Positions 8,927 to 15,530 of a DNA stretch of 59,950 bases are shown here, in pieces. The notes beneath the pieces were generated by a model. That model saw only the letters and a program-made list of their open reading frames with translations, ran no database searches and was not told the DNA's origin. Positions within the stretch are counted from its first letter, which is position 1. Each line of letters opens with the position of its first letter. The stretch is from the NCBI RefSeq assembly GCF_001280065.1, contig NZ_LGEA01000109.1:1-59950 (forward strand). Reading direction: 5' to 3'. The stretch comes from Streptomyces sp. NRRL B-1140. Lineage in GTDB: Bacteria > Actinomycetota > Actinomycetes > Streptomycetales > Streptomycetaceae. Both the position numbers and the translations under genes were made by a program.

Positions 8927-9602
8927 CGCCGCGATGCCACACTCGCCATTCCCCGCTCGCATCCACCTCGAAACCTCCACCAACCGCGTAGCCCGAACGA
9001 AGTAAAACCTCAGTGACCACCAGATGCCCTCAGGCCACCGGATAGAACGAAGCCGCATGTCAGCGCCCCAACCTGGCTGCGCAAAACCGATCTTGACGGT
9101 TCTTCAGGCAGCAGAAGTTAGCGCAAAAGCGGTGGAGTTAGAGGTGGATTCTGGGTAGCCTTAACTCATGAACCATTGGGGAGGGTCCATGAACACAGTC
9201 AGCCACCGGTTACAAGCAGCCGCCATCGCCACACCTGCGATCGCGCTGATACCTCCTGACGGCGCTCCGCAGGCCGGCCAGCCGAGCAACCGGCGTCGCA
9301 ACAAGCTCCTGCACAGCCTGCACCCCCTCAGTCAGCCCAGCACCGGATCCGTCTCCGAGACCGGCATGCAGCGATGCTGACCACAGGCGTCTAGCGCCGT
9401 CGCGGTCCGCAGAGGTCACGCTTCCCCGCGGATCCCCCTTTCAGAAGCGTCACATCAGTCAGCGGCGCCGAGCCCGCATCTGCACTCCATCGGACGTGCG
9501 GCAGGCCGAGTTGTCCGCGATCAAGTCCTGCACCCGTTGCCTGACACGCGACCAGTCGGCCATCCGCCAGGCGTGCAGTCAGAACACGAGGGAGGAAGTG
9601 CC
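8927..9602. other. Spacer between RES toxin and Xre antitoxin genes
   Basis: About 680 bases lie between the toxin and its likely antitoxin, far more than the usual overlap or few bases. There is a possible -35 TTGACG at 9093-9098, but no good -10 at 16-18 bp from it. The only open frame with a plausible ribosome site is the 63-codon frame at 9189 listed separately. The base composition is somewhat less GC-biased than the flanking genes, which agrees with an insertion or decayed sequence. Confidence 0.45.
9189..9380 (+). CDS. Possible small protein, unknown
   Basis: A 63-codon frame starting MNTVSHRLQAAAIATPAIAL. It has ggggaggg immediately before the ATG at 9189 (the in-frame ATG at 9168 has no such site). 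The N-terminal 25 residues could form a short amphipathic or weakly hydrophobic helix; the rest is rich in Ser, Pro, Gln and Arg with no recognisable fold. It sits between toxin and antitoxin genes in the same direction. It may be a spurious frame; I keep it only because of the ribosome site. Confidence 0.25.
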   Translation: MNTVSHRLQAAAIATPAIALIPPDGAPQAGQPSNRRRNKLLHSLHPLSQPSTGSVSETGMQRC

Positions 9603-10004
9603 ATGGTCACCACAGCCAACAATCCCGCAGCCGCCAAGAGCGCAGCAAGCGCCGAGCGAGCCCACGCCACCACGGTACGCATGTCCATCGCGGACATCGC
9701 CCGTTTCCTGCAGGACAACCTCGGCCAGCGCCTGACGGCTCGCATCACCAACATCAACGATCCCCGACAGGTCGGCAAATGGGCCTCGGGAGATTCAGCA
9801 CCCCGCCAGGACGCCGAAGACCGTCTCCGCGCCGCCCTGCAGGTGTTCCAACTCATCCAGGACGCTGAGAGCCTTTACACAGCACGTGCCTGGATGATCG
9901 GGATGAACCCCCAACTCGAGGACGAAGCCCCGCTGACGGTGATCGCCGAGGGGCGCTTCCGGGACGTCATGGTCGCCGCGCGCGCTTACGTCGACGGCGG
10001 CTGA
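9603..10004 (+). CDS. Xre/MbcA/ParS-type antitoxin
   Basis: A 133-residue protein. After a variable Ala-rich start it has FLQDNLGQRLTARITNI, then VGKWASGDSAPRQDAEDRLR, which matches the small helical DNA-binding/oligomerising unit of Xre-like antitoxins, and a C-terminal toxin-binding (DUF2384-like) part with TARAWMIGMNPQLEDEAPLTVIAEG followed by VMVAARAYVDGG. That ending is characteristic of partners of RES toxins. A strong ribosome site (ggaggaag, about 9590-9597) precedes the ATG at 9603. The matching RES gene is 8240-8926. Antitoxins of this class normally also repress their own operon, so having its own promoter here would allow expression independent of the toxin. Family call is good; pairing is inferred. 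Confidence 0.8.
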   Translation: MVTTANNPAAAKSAASAERAHATTVRMSIADIARFLQDNLGQRLTARITNINDPRQVGKWASGDSAPRQDAEDRLRAALQVFQLIQDAESLYTARAWMIGMNPQLEDEAPLTVIAEGRFRDVMVAARAYVDGG

Positions 10005-10720
10005 CCCACCGCAGCCGGACACGCGCGGCAGAGGGACTTCCGGGCCGCGGGAAGGCTCAGATCCTCGGCACCTGGCCGCTCATCGGCTCCCTGGCGGCCA
10101 TGGCCAGGTGCTCCCGCCCGCGGCTGCCGCGCCCAACAGATCACCGAGGCACCGCCGGGCGGTCGGCCAGTTCGCACACGGGCCCCTGGCCCGGAACGCC
10201 GAGCGCGGTCCGGCGGCGATCACACCCTCTCCCCGGGGTCGGCTGCCCCGCCTGCACGACATGGCGGACGGAGACCGGCGAGCGGTTACCGCCAGCACTC
10301 TCTGACCGCAGCACACGCGCATTCAACCGTCACCCGAGCTCTCGACGGCGACGTCCTGCCGATCGGCACCGTGCCGCGGATGGCGGCGGAACTCAAGGCG
10401 CACCCGTCACGACCGCAGCTCCACGCCGACGACGGAACGGACAAACCGAACCTCCGTCACACGCGGCCGGGGACGAAAGCCGGCCAGCCCAACCCATAAA
10501 CCCGCAGCTCAAGCCCTTCGCACCGCCCCACCCCCCTACTCCACACCTCCGCTCCGCCTCGATCCGCTACGCTGTTCACGTCAGCGGTCAGGTCGCGCCA
10601 GCTGCCCGCCCGGGAAACCGAGGCGAGCACCAGCACACCCCCGCTGATCAGCGGGCCTGTACACCTCGGCCGAAGATCCCTCGCTGGTTCTTCGCTAAGG
10701 TTTCCTACAAGCCACTGCTT
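10005..10720. other. Gene-poor stretch upstream of tRNA-Arg
   Basis: Roughly 700 bases with no frame I can support. Frames on both strands are rich in Arg, Pro and Ala and lack ribosome sites. A short plus-strand segment around 10340-10410 reads LDGDVLPIGTVPRMAAELKA, which looks like coding sequence but has no start; it may be a remnant of a lost gene. A possible -10 (tacgct, near 10568) could belong to the tRNA transcript. Confidence 0.4.
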
Positions 10721-10793
10721 GCCTTCGTAGCTCAGGGGATAGAGCACCGCTCTCCTAAAGCGGGTGTCGCAGGTTCGAATCCTGCCGGGGGCA
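10721..10793 (+). tRNA. tRNA-Arg (anticodon CCU)
   Basis: A complete cloverleaf can be drawn. The acceptor is GCCTTCG (10721-10727) with CGGGGGC (10786-10792), allowing G-T pairs; the D stem is GCTC with GAGC; the anticodon stem is CCGCT with AGCGG around loop CTCCTAA (10752-10758) giving anticodon CCT at 10754-10756; the T arm is gcagg-ttcgaat-cctgc. The discriminator is A10793; CCA is not encoded (CCG follows). It reads the rare AGG codon. Genes for this kind of tRNA are common integration sites for actinomycete mobile elements, and recombinase debris lies about 1.2 kb downstream. Confidence 0.97.
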
Positions 10794-10800
10794 CCGGCCA

Positions 10801-10834
10801 AAAGGCCCTGGACCGATCATGGTCCGGGGCCTTT
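10801..10834 (+). terminator. Terminator of the tRNA-Arg gene
   Basis: Fourteen-base stem with one G-T pair: AAAGGCCCTGGACC at 10801-10814 and GGTCCGGGGCCTTT at 10821-10834 around the loop gatcat. It starts eight bases after the tRNA, as expected for tRNA termination. Confidence 0.8.
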
Positions 10835-10867
10835 GACGGCACCATTTGACGGCGACGGGCGTGACGT

Positions 10868-11593
10868 CTACTGGTCGGCGCGCTCGTCCTCCGGTGCAGC
10901 CAGCTCGATTCCTCGCACACCACGTAGCCAACGCGCCAGGACAAACAACGCCGCGCCAGCGATGCCACAAGGCTCCCAGACATCTGTAGCTAGGGCAGTT
11001 ACGCCCCCGTCGCCGACGATGTAGACGGCTTGTGCACCCACCACCGCAGTGATGAATGCGTTGGTGCGTGCGGGCACTCGAAGCAGCCAATCCACTGGGC
11101 GCCACGCTGGCCGGCCGAAGTCATGCAGCCGCATGCGGATGGCCGCGACGAGGAAGCCCAGAGCCAGTACGCGTTGGCGGGCACTGGACAGCGACATGCC
11201 GTCCTCGGGACTGCCTGCCAACAGCGACTGCCACTCGTCGTGGAGGTGGGGGCGGCTCACTCCTGCGATGCGAGCAGCGAGGCCCGTTGTGGAACGGGCG
11301 ATGGGAGGTGGTTGGCGGCTGGACACCTCCTCACTGTTGTCCAGTACCTCTACGTCTCGGATACGCAAGATTCCCCGATCGAAGTCAGGGATGAAGGTGA
11401 CGGCGAGTGAAAGCCCGCGCGATTCATTGCCAGCCGTTACGCGCAGTTCCCTTCCAGAATGCTCCCGCAGGTTCAGTTGCTCCGGGATTCGGCGGAGGAT
11501 CGTTTCGATGAGTTCTTGAGTCATTGGCGCGTCGGAGCAGCTCTGGCGCGCTGACCCTGACCACACCAGCCTCAGCGGAGAAGTGTCGCTCAT
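10868..11593 (-). CDS. Membrane protein of unknown function, coupled to PadR
   Basis: A 241-residue protein. Residues 24-150 are soluble (MTQELIETILRRIPEQLNLR, then a stretch resembling a small alpha/beta domain with GDE-poor, charged content); the C-terminal third has hydrophobic segments around RVLALGFLVAAI, AFITAVVGAQAVYIVG and CGIAGAALFVLARWL, suggesting two to three membrane passes. Its ATG at 11593 overlaps the stop of the PadR gene in an ATGA, so the two are translated together. PadR regulators are often paired with a small membrane protein in this way; the role of the partner is not known. The family could not be named. Confidence 0.6.
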   Translation of the reverse strand: MSDTSPLRLVWSGSARQSCSDAPMTQELIETILRRIPEQLNLREHSGRELRVTAGNESRGLSLAVTFIPDFDRGILRIRDVEVLDNSEEVSSRQPPPIARSTTGLAARIAGVSRPHLHDEWQSLLAGSPEDGMSLSSARQRVLALGFLVAAIRMRLHDFGRPAWRPVDWLLRVPARTNAFITAVVGAQAVYIVGDGGVTALATDVWEPCGIAGAALFVLARWLRGVRGIELAAPEDERADQ

Positions 11594-11904
11594 GCACGAC
11601 CGCCTGCAAGGCCGAGACCGAATCGGCGCATTCGACGGCTCGCCAGTGCGTCACTGGCCTGCTGACGTCCAGTTCCAGTGAGTTCGTAGTAGCGGCGGGG
11701 AGGTCGGCCAGGATGCGAGCCGGTCTCTCCGAAACTCATGACCCAGCCGCGTTCAGCGAGGCGATCGAGGATGGGGTAGACGGTGCCGGGGCCGAGATCA
11801 GCATCCCGGCAGATGCTGAGCCCCCAGGCCGGGTTGTCGCTCGTCGCGGAGATGAGTGCCTCCAAGACAGCGATCGTCGGCTTGGTGAGCCGGATGTTCG
11901 TCAT
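11590..11904 (-). CDS. PadR family transcriptional regulator
   Basis: A 104-residue winged-helix repressor. It shows the PadR core: LTKPTIAVLEALISAT, then WGLSICRDADLGPGTVYPIL (the GxxI...GTVYxxL signature), LAERGWV, and the beta-wing with GRPPRRYYELTGTG. It is the short type, lacking the C-terminal dimerisation helices of long PadR proteins. ATG at 11904 is chosen because the PadR fold begins at once; the frame is open further upstream to 12006 but without homology. The gene overlaps the next by ATGA. A palindrome at 11919-11940 just upstream is the likely autoregulatory operator. PadR proteins respond to phenolic compounds, antibiotics or stress; the ligand here is unknown. Confidence 0.85.
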   Translation of the reverse strand: MTNIRLTKPTIAVLEALISATSDNPAWGLSICRDADLGPGTVYPILDRLAERGWVMSFGETGSHPGRPPRRYYELTGTGRQQASDALASRRMRRFGLGLAGGRA

Positions 11905-11918
11905 GTCACCAGTGGAGC

Positions 11919-11940
11919 ATGTATCGAGTACGAGATACAT
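11919..11940 (-). promoter_or_regulatory. Palindromic operator upstream of padR
   Basis: ATGTATC at 11919 and GATACAT ending at 11940 form an inverted repeat with the ATGT-N14-ACAT spacing common for PadR operators. The sequence tatcgagtacg within it (11922-11932) is repeated exactly at 11946-11956, 24 bp away, suggesting two helical-phase binding sites over the promoter. Confidence 0.55.
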
Positions 11941-12027
11941 GCGTATATCGAGTACGGCATTTGGGCCGCTCGAGTGGACACCGTGCGCAGTCCACCGGAG
12001 CGGCAAACCAACCGGACACGGCTCCGC

Positions 12028-12242
12028 CTACGCGGCAGGCAGGCGACGTTTGAGCAGCCGATCCATGTGGCTGACCGCTTCTCGCTGGGTGTCGCGCACA
12101 ACGTGCGTGTACATGTCCATCGTGATGCTGATCTGGCTGTGTCCGAGGATCTCCGTGATGACTCGGGGGGCGACGCCGGCCGCCGTCAGCAGCGTGGCGC
12201 AGCCGTGCCGGGCATCGGCCTCGGATGCGTGGCACGGAGGCT
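12028..12242 (-). pseudogene. Remnant of a tyrosine recombinase (integrase), C-terminal end
   Basis: The minus strand encodes about 70 codons without a start, preceded by an in-frame TAG. It reads ARHGCATLLTAAGVAPRVIT, then EILGHSQISITMDMYTHVV, ending KRRLPAA before TAG at 12028-12030. These are the Arg-His region, the LGH box and the catalytic Tyr (MYTHV) of phage-type or AICE integrases. The N-terminal four-fifths of the enzyme are missing, so it is a decayed gene. It marks a former mobile element beside tRNA-Arg(CCU). Confidence 0.8.
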
Positions 12243-12278
12243 ACTCTGGAAAGCTGGCTTGTCGGGGGAGGGGAGCGC

Positions 12279-12962
12279 ATGGTGGGGGTCTGGGGCAAGC
12301 GTCGGAAGGACCGCAAGGCACGCGCAGGTGAGGTCTCGGCAAGCGGCGACAGGTCTGTCGCAGTCGGCGGAGAGATCGGCGTGGTTGTAACCGGGGGCAA
12401 CGTCACTCTCAACCAAGTTCCACAGCTACAGGGAGCCGCCGCCGACCTCCAAGGGCTCGCCATCGAGCGACAACGTCTCCGGATGGACACGTTCCGTCAG
12501 GCTCTCCGACACGCTGAGGCCACGTTTCGCTTGAGCGTCGCGTTTATGGCGGGGGGAGCAGCCATCATCCTCGCCGGCGGCGTCCTGGCCCTAATTCACG
12601 CAGGTAACCCAGACCTTAGCTACCTGCCGATTATTACCAGCCTGTTAGGAGCTCTCATCACCGGAGGTGGTGGAGCTCTCGCGATCCACGCCAACAGGGC
12701 ACGTAAGCACTTGACTGAACAGGGCGAACGCCTGGACGCGCAGATCGCAGAGGATCACAAGGTGGAGAGGCTCAGAGGCTGGATCGATCGTGTCGTAAAC
12801 CCAGAGACGAGAGATCAGTTGAACACAACCGCAGCGATCAAGGATATGGGTCTTGATCCGGACCCGGCAGCTATTACCGATCGCGTACTTCCAGAGACCC
12901 AACAAGCCTCCGGCGAGATCGAAGCAAGTCGGCCCGACACCGGCACGCCAGGTCAGCCCTGA
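12279..12962 (+). CDS. TRADD-N-associated-type two-TM membrane protein
   Basis: A 227-residue protein. A basic start (MVGVWGKRRKDRKARAGE) is followed by SASGDRSVAVGGEIGVVVTG, a Gly-rich beta segment typical of effector-associated proteins in actinomycete conflict systems. After a helical stretch come two membrane helices (SVAFMAGGAAIILAGGVLAL and LPIITSLLGALITGGGGALA) and a basic, coiled cytoplasmic tail (ANRARKHLTEQGERLDAQI). This layout matches the small TRADD-N-associated membrane domain described in bacterial NLR-like systems; no TRADD-N or NTPase partner is adjacent. ATG at 12279 has gggggaggggag before it; the in-frame start at 12225 overlaps the integrase remnant. A role as membrane effector is inference. 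Confidence 0.6.
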   Translation: MVGVWGKRRKDRKARAGEVSASGDRSVAVGGEIGVVVTGGNVTLNQVPQLQGAAADLQGLAIERQRLRMDTFRQALRHAEATFRLSVAFMAGGAAIILAGGVLALIHAGNPDLSYLPIITSLLGALITGGGGALAIHANRARKHLTEQGERLDAQIAEDHKVERLRGWIDRVVNPETRDQLNTTAAIKDMGLDPDPAAITDRVLPETQQASGEIEASRPDTGTPGQP

Positions 12963-13518
12963 CGATCCTTGCGCACCGGATCTGGCGGGGAGCAGCGGGG
13001 AATCACGGTGAAAGCAGCCGTGTCGGACTGAGGGCCTTTTTCCCCCCGGAGCCAACAGGCTGGGTTGCCGGGATGCCACCCGAGTCCGTGCGGACCCTTC
13101 CCGGGTGCGGTTGCAGTCAAGGCCGATGCGATGGCGCATTGTCATCGTGAGGGGAAGCGGGCCGATCGTCCGACCGCCGACTTAGAACTCCGTCCCTCTT
13201 CGCCTCTGTTGCACCAGGACCCCGGGGAACCGTCGTCCCGGTATGCGAACCACTGCGTCGTTGCCACCATCTGTGAACAGCTCGGCCTCAATGCGTTCCA
13301 TCGGATCATCCAACCGACATCACCGGCTGGCATCAACGGCGGTGGACGCAAGGGGCTTTGAGCGATCGCCCACGCCGTACCGACAGGACGGCCTGGGCCG
13401 TTTGAGGGCCGCTCGTTCGAATGCCCCCGCCGGGACGCCGCCAGAAGGGCCCGCGCGATGCTCCCCGTCTGGCCCTTCTGCCGTTTCCGGCGCCCTGCCA
13501 CACCGATACGGTCCCGTC
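12963..13518. other. Non-coding stretch with one hairpin
   Basis: No frame here has a ribosome site or recognisable protein. A 10-bp perfect stem, cagaagggcc at 13442-13451 and ggcccttctg at 13471-13480 with a 19-base loop, could be a terminator or leader structure ahead of the NUDIX gene. The piece gttcgaat near 13414 resembles a tRNA T-loop, but no cloverleaf forms. Confidence 0.5.
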
Positions 13519-13926
13519 ATGGCGAATGGCAGCGGTGTGCCGGAGAAGGTGGCGTGGGTGCTGGTCCGGGACGGTGCGGTGCTCGTGGCGCGTAGTCACG
13601 GCAGGGATCGCTTCTACCTTCCGGGCGGTCACCGTGAGCCGGGTGAGTCCGACGGCGAGACCCTGGTGCGGGAGATCGACGAGGAACTGCGGGCGGCGAT
13701 CGACCCCAGGTCCATGGTGCACTTCGGCTCCTTCGAGGTCGGCGAGGGCCATCCGGAGCACGGCCCGTTCCGGATGATCTGCTACACCGCCGATCACCGC
13801 GGCGAGCTGACCCCTGCACGGGAGATCGCCGAGAAGGCGTGGTTCCGCTACGCCGATCGGGACCGCGTCTCCGTCATCGACGGGTTGGTCTTCGACGCGT
13901 TGTACGAGGCCGGCCGGCTGACCTGA
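13519..13926 (+). CDS. NUDIX hydrolase
   Basis: A 135-residue pyrophosphohydrolase. The NUDIX box is clear: GGHREPGESDGETLVREIDE, giving G-x5-E-x7-RE-x2-EE for Mg binding, starting near residue 36. The strand KVAWVLVRDGAVLVAR before it is the usual first beta strand. Length fits a single-domain MutT-like enzyme acting on a nucleoside diphosphate linked to another moiety; the substrate cannot be read from sequence. ATG at 13519 starts directly at the fold, although the frame is open further upstream. A hairpin precedes it. Confidence 0.9.
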   Translation: MANGSGVPEKVAWVLVRDGAVLVARSHGRDRFYLPGGHREPGESDGETLVREIDEELRAAIDPRSMVHFGSFEVGEGHPEHGPFRMICYTADHRGELTPAREIAEKAWFRYADRDRVSVIDGLVFDALYEAGRLT

Positions 13927-14063
13927 CCTCGTGGCCGTTATACGGGATCGGGACAGGCCGGAGTCGTGGCCGACGCAGGTTGCAGCCACGGTCCACGGCC
14001 ATGCGGGGCGCGTGCGGCCGAAACTCCGTCGAGTCCGATCTACGACGGCTCTACTCTGGCCGC

Positions 14064-14399
14064 ATGGCCCACGGAAAGTCCTCGTATGTCTGCCTGCCCT
14101 GCCGGGCCTCGTACAAGCAGCCCTACCCCGGCTACCACGACCACGACCGGGTCTGTCCACGCTGCGCCGAACCTCTGATCCATGTCGGCTCCGCCTTCGC
14201 GGCACCCAAGAGGCGGGACGCCGCCGCCTGGCGCACTCTCTCCGTGCTGCTGCACGCCGGTGTGCGCTTCCACAAGAGCTGTTGCGGTGGACCCGGATAC
14301 CGCCCACGCACCCTCAGCGAACTACGCGAGCGGATGGCCTACGCCCGGGCCACCGGAGAACCGTTCGCTCGGGCGTTGGTCCGCCGAGACCTGCCCTAG
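14064..14399 (+). CDS. Small zinc-ribbon-like protein, unknown function
   Basis: A 111-residue basic protein. Two Cys pairs, YVCLPC near residue 9 and VCPRC near residue 30, make a probable zinc ribbon; a further CC pair (KSCCGG) lies near residue 71, and the C-terminus is helical and Arg-rich (LSELRERMAYARATGEPF). No catalytic motif is visible. ATG at 14064 is chosen because the Cys motif follows directly; the open frame extends upstream without homology. It stands alone between the NUDIX and PIG-L genes, in the same direction. Similar small proteins occur widely in Streptomyces without a known role. Confidence 0.65.
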   Translation: MAHGKSSYVCLPCRASYKQPYPGYHDHDRVCPRCAEPLIHVGSAFAAPKRRDAAAWRTLSVLLHAGVRFHKSCCGGPGYRPRTLSELRERMAYARATGEPFARALVRRDLP

Positions 14400-14672
14400 C
14401 TTCCCGGAAGCGGGGGGCGCGCGGGTGGGCGGCCGGTCGCTGATGGCACCCACCCGGCTGTGTTGTGCCCGGGGCGGACCGAGACGACCAGGCGGCCCCG
14501 CCGGGAACAGCAGGCCCCGCCCGCACGGTTGGATCGGTCGAGGGACCGGTGCCGCGCGGGCGACGGGCTCGGGGGCCCGGGGGTCGTCCGTTTCATCAGG
14601 GTGGGGCCCGGGGTCGCGGTATGCCCGCCACGCACTCGGGCCGAAGACGTATCTCTCCAGGAGGACTGCTGC

Positions 14673-15506
14673 ATGACTGACCGGCCCTTGACGCTCATGG
14701 CGGTACACGCCCACCCCGACGACGAGGCCACCGGGACCGGAGGGGTCCTGGCGCGGTACGCGGCGGAGGGCGTCCGTACGGTTCTCGTGACGTGTACCGA
14801 CGGCGGTTGCGGTGATGGGCCAGGGGGTGTCAAACCAGGCGACCCCGGGCACGATCCGGTGGCGGTCGCCTCGATGCGCCGTCGGGAACTCGAGGCGAGC
14901 TGTGACGTCCTGGGGATCAGCGACCTGGTGACGCTGGATTACGCCGACTCCGGGATGATGGGCTGGCCGGGCAATGACGCCCCCGGGTCCTTCTGGCAGA
15001 CCCCCGTGCAGGAGGGCGCGGCCCGGCTCGCGGAACTCATGCGGCGGTACCGGCCTGACGTGGTCGTCACGTACGACGAGAACGGCTTCTACGGTCACCC
15101 CGACCACATCCAGGCCCACCGGATCACGATGGCGGCACTGGAGATGACCGAGCCGGCACCGAAGGTGTACTGGACGACGATGCCCCGCTCGATGATGCAG
15201 CGGTTCGGTGAGATCATGCGGGAGTTTCACCCGGACATGCCGGAGCCGGATCCCGCCGAGGCCGCCGCGCTGGCCGAGATCGGGCTCCCCGACGATGAGA
15301 TCACCACGTGGGTGGACACCACCGCGTTCAGCGGCCGGAAGTTCGACGCCCTGGCCGCGCACGCCAGTCAGGGCGAGAACATCTTCTTCCTCAAGATGGG
15401 CAAGGAGAGGTTCGGCGAGTTGATGGGCATGGAGACCTTCGTACGGGTCAGGGACGCCACCGGCGCGGCCGTGCCCGAGAACGATCTCTTCGCCGGGCTG
15501 CGTTGA
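14673..15506 (+). CDS. PIG-L family deacetylase
   Basis: A 277-residue zinc deacetylase of the LmbE/MshB/Mca family. The metal site is seen as AHPDDEA near residue 11 and GHPDHIQAH near residue 144. The fold starts with LTLMAVHAHPDDE and the following GGVLARYAAEGVRTVLVTCT. Members deacetylate N-acetylglucosaminyl inositol compounds in mycothiol metabolism (MshB), cleave mycothiol conjugates (Mca) or act in antibiotic pathways; the length and the late FFLKMGKERFGEL are close to the Mca/MshB group, but the exact substrate is open. caggagg lies before the ATG at 14673. No linked biosynthetic genes. Confidence 0.88.
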   Translation: MTDRPLTLMAVHAHPDDEATGTGGVLARYAAEGVRTVLVTCTDGGCGDGPGGVKPGDPGHDPVAVASMRRRELEASCDVLGISDLVTLDYADSGMMGWPGNDAPGSFWQTPVQEGAARLAELMRRYRPDVVVTYDENGFYGHPDHIQAHRITMAALEMTEPAPKVYWTTMPRSMMQRFGEIMREFHPDMPEPDPAEAAALAEIGLPDDEITTWVDTTAFSGRKFDALAAHASQGENIFFLKMGKERFGELMGMETFVRVRDATGAAVPENDLFAGLR

Positions 15507-15530
15507 TCTGATCCCTGGACCGGCCGGCCG

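Noticed and set aside
10100..10849. 249-codon frame crossing the tRNA gene
   Set aside because: It overlaps the tRNA-Arg and its terminator and encodes low-complexity sequence, so it is spurious.
13065..13361. 98-codon open frame on the plus strand
   Set aside because: No ribosome site, Pro/Arg/Ser-rich with no recognisable fold, and third-position base use does not match the neighbouring genes.
13411..13434. Possible tRNA fragment or att site (gttcgaat followed by gcccccgccggg)
   Set aside because: Only eight bases match the T-loop of the tRNA-Arg; the following bases do not align with its acceptor stem and no cloverleaf can be drawn.
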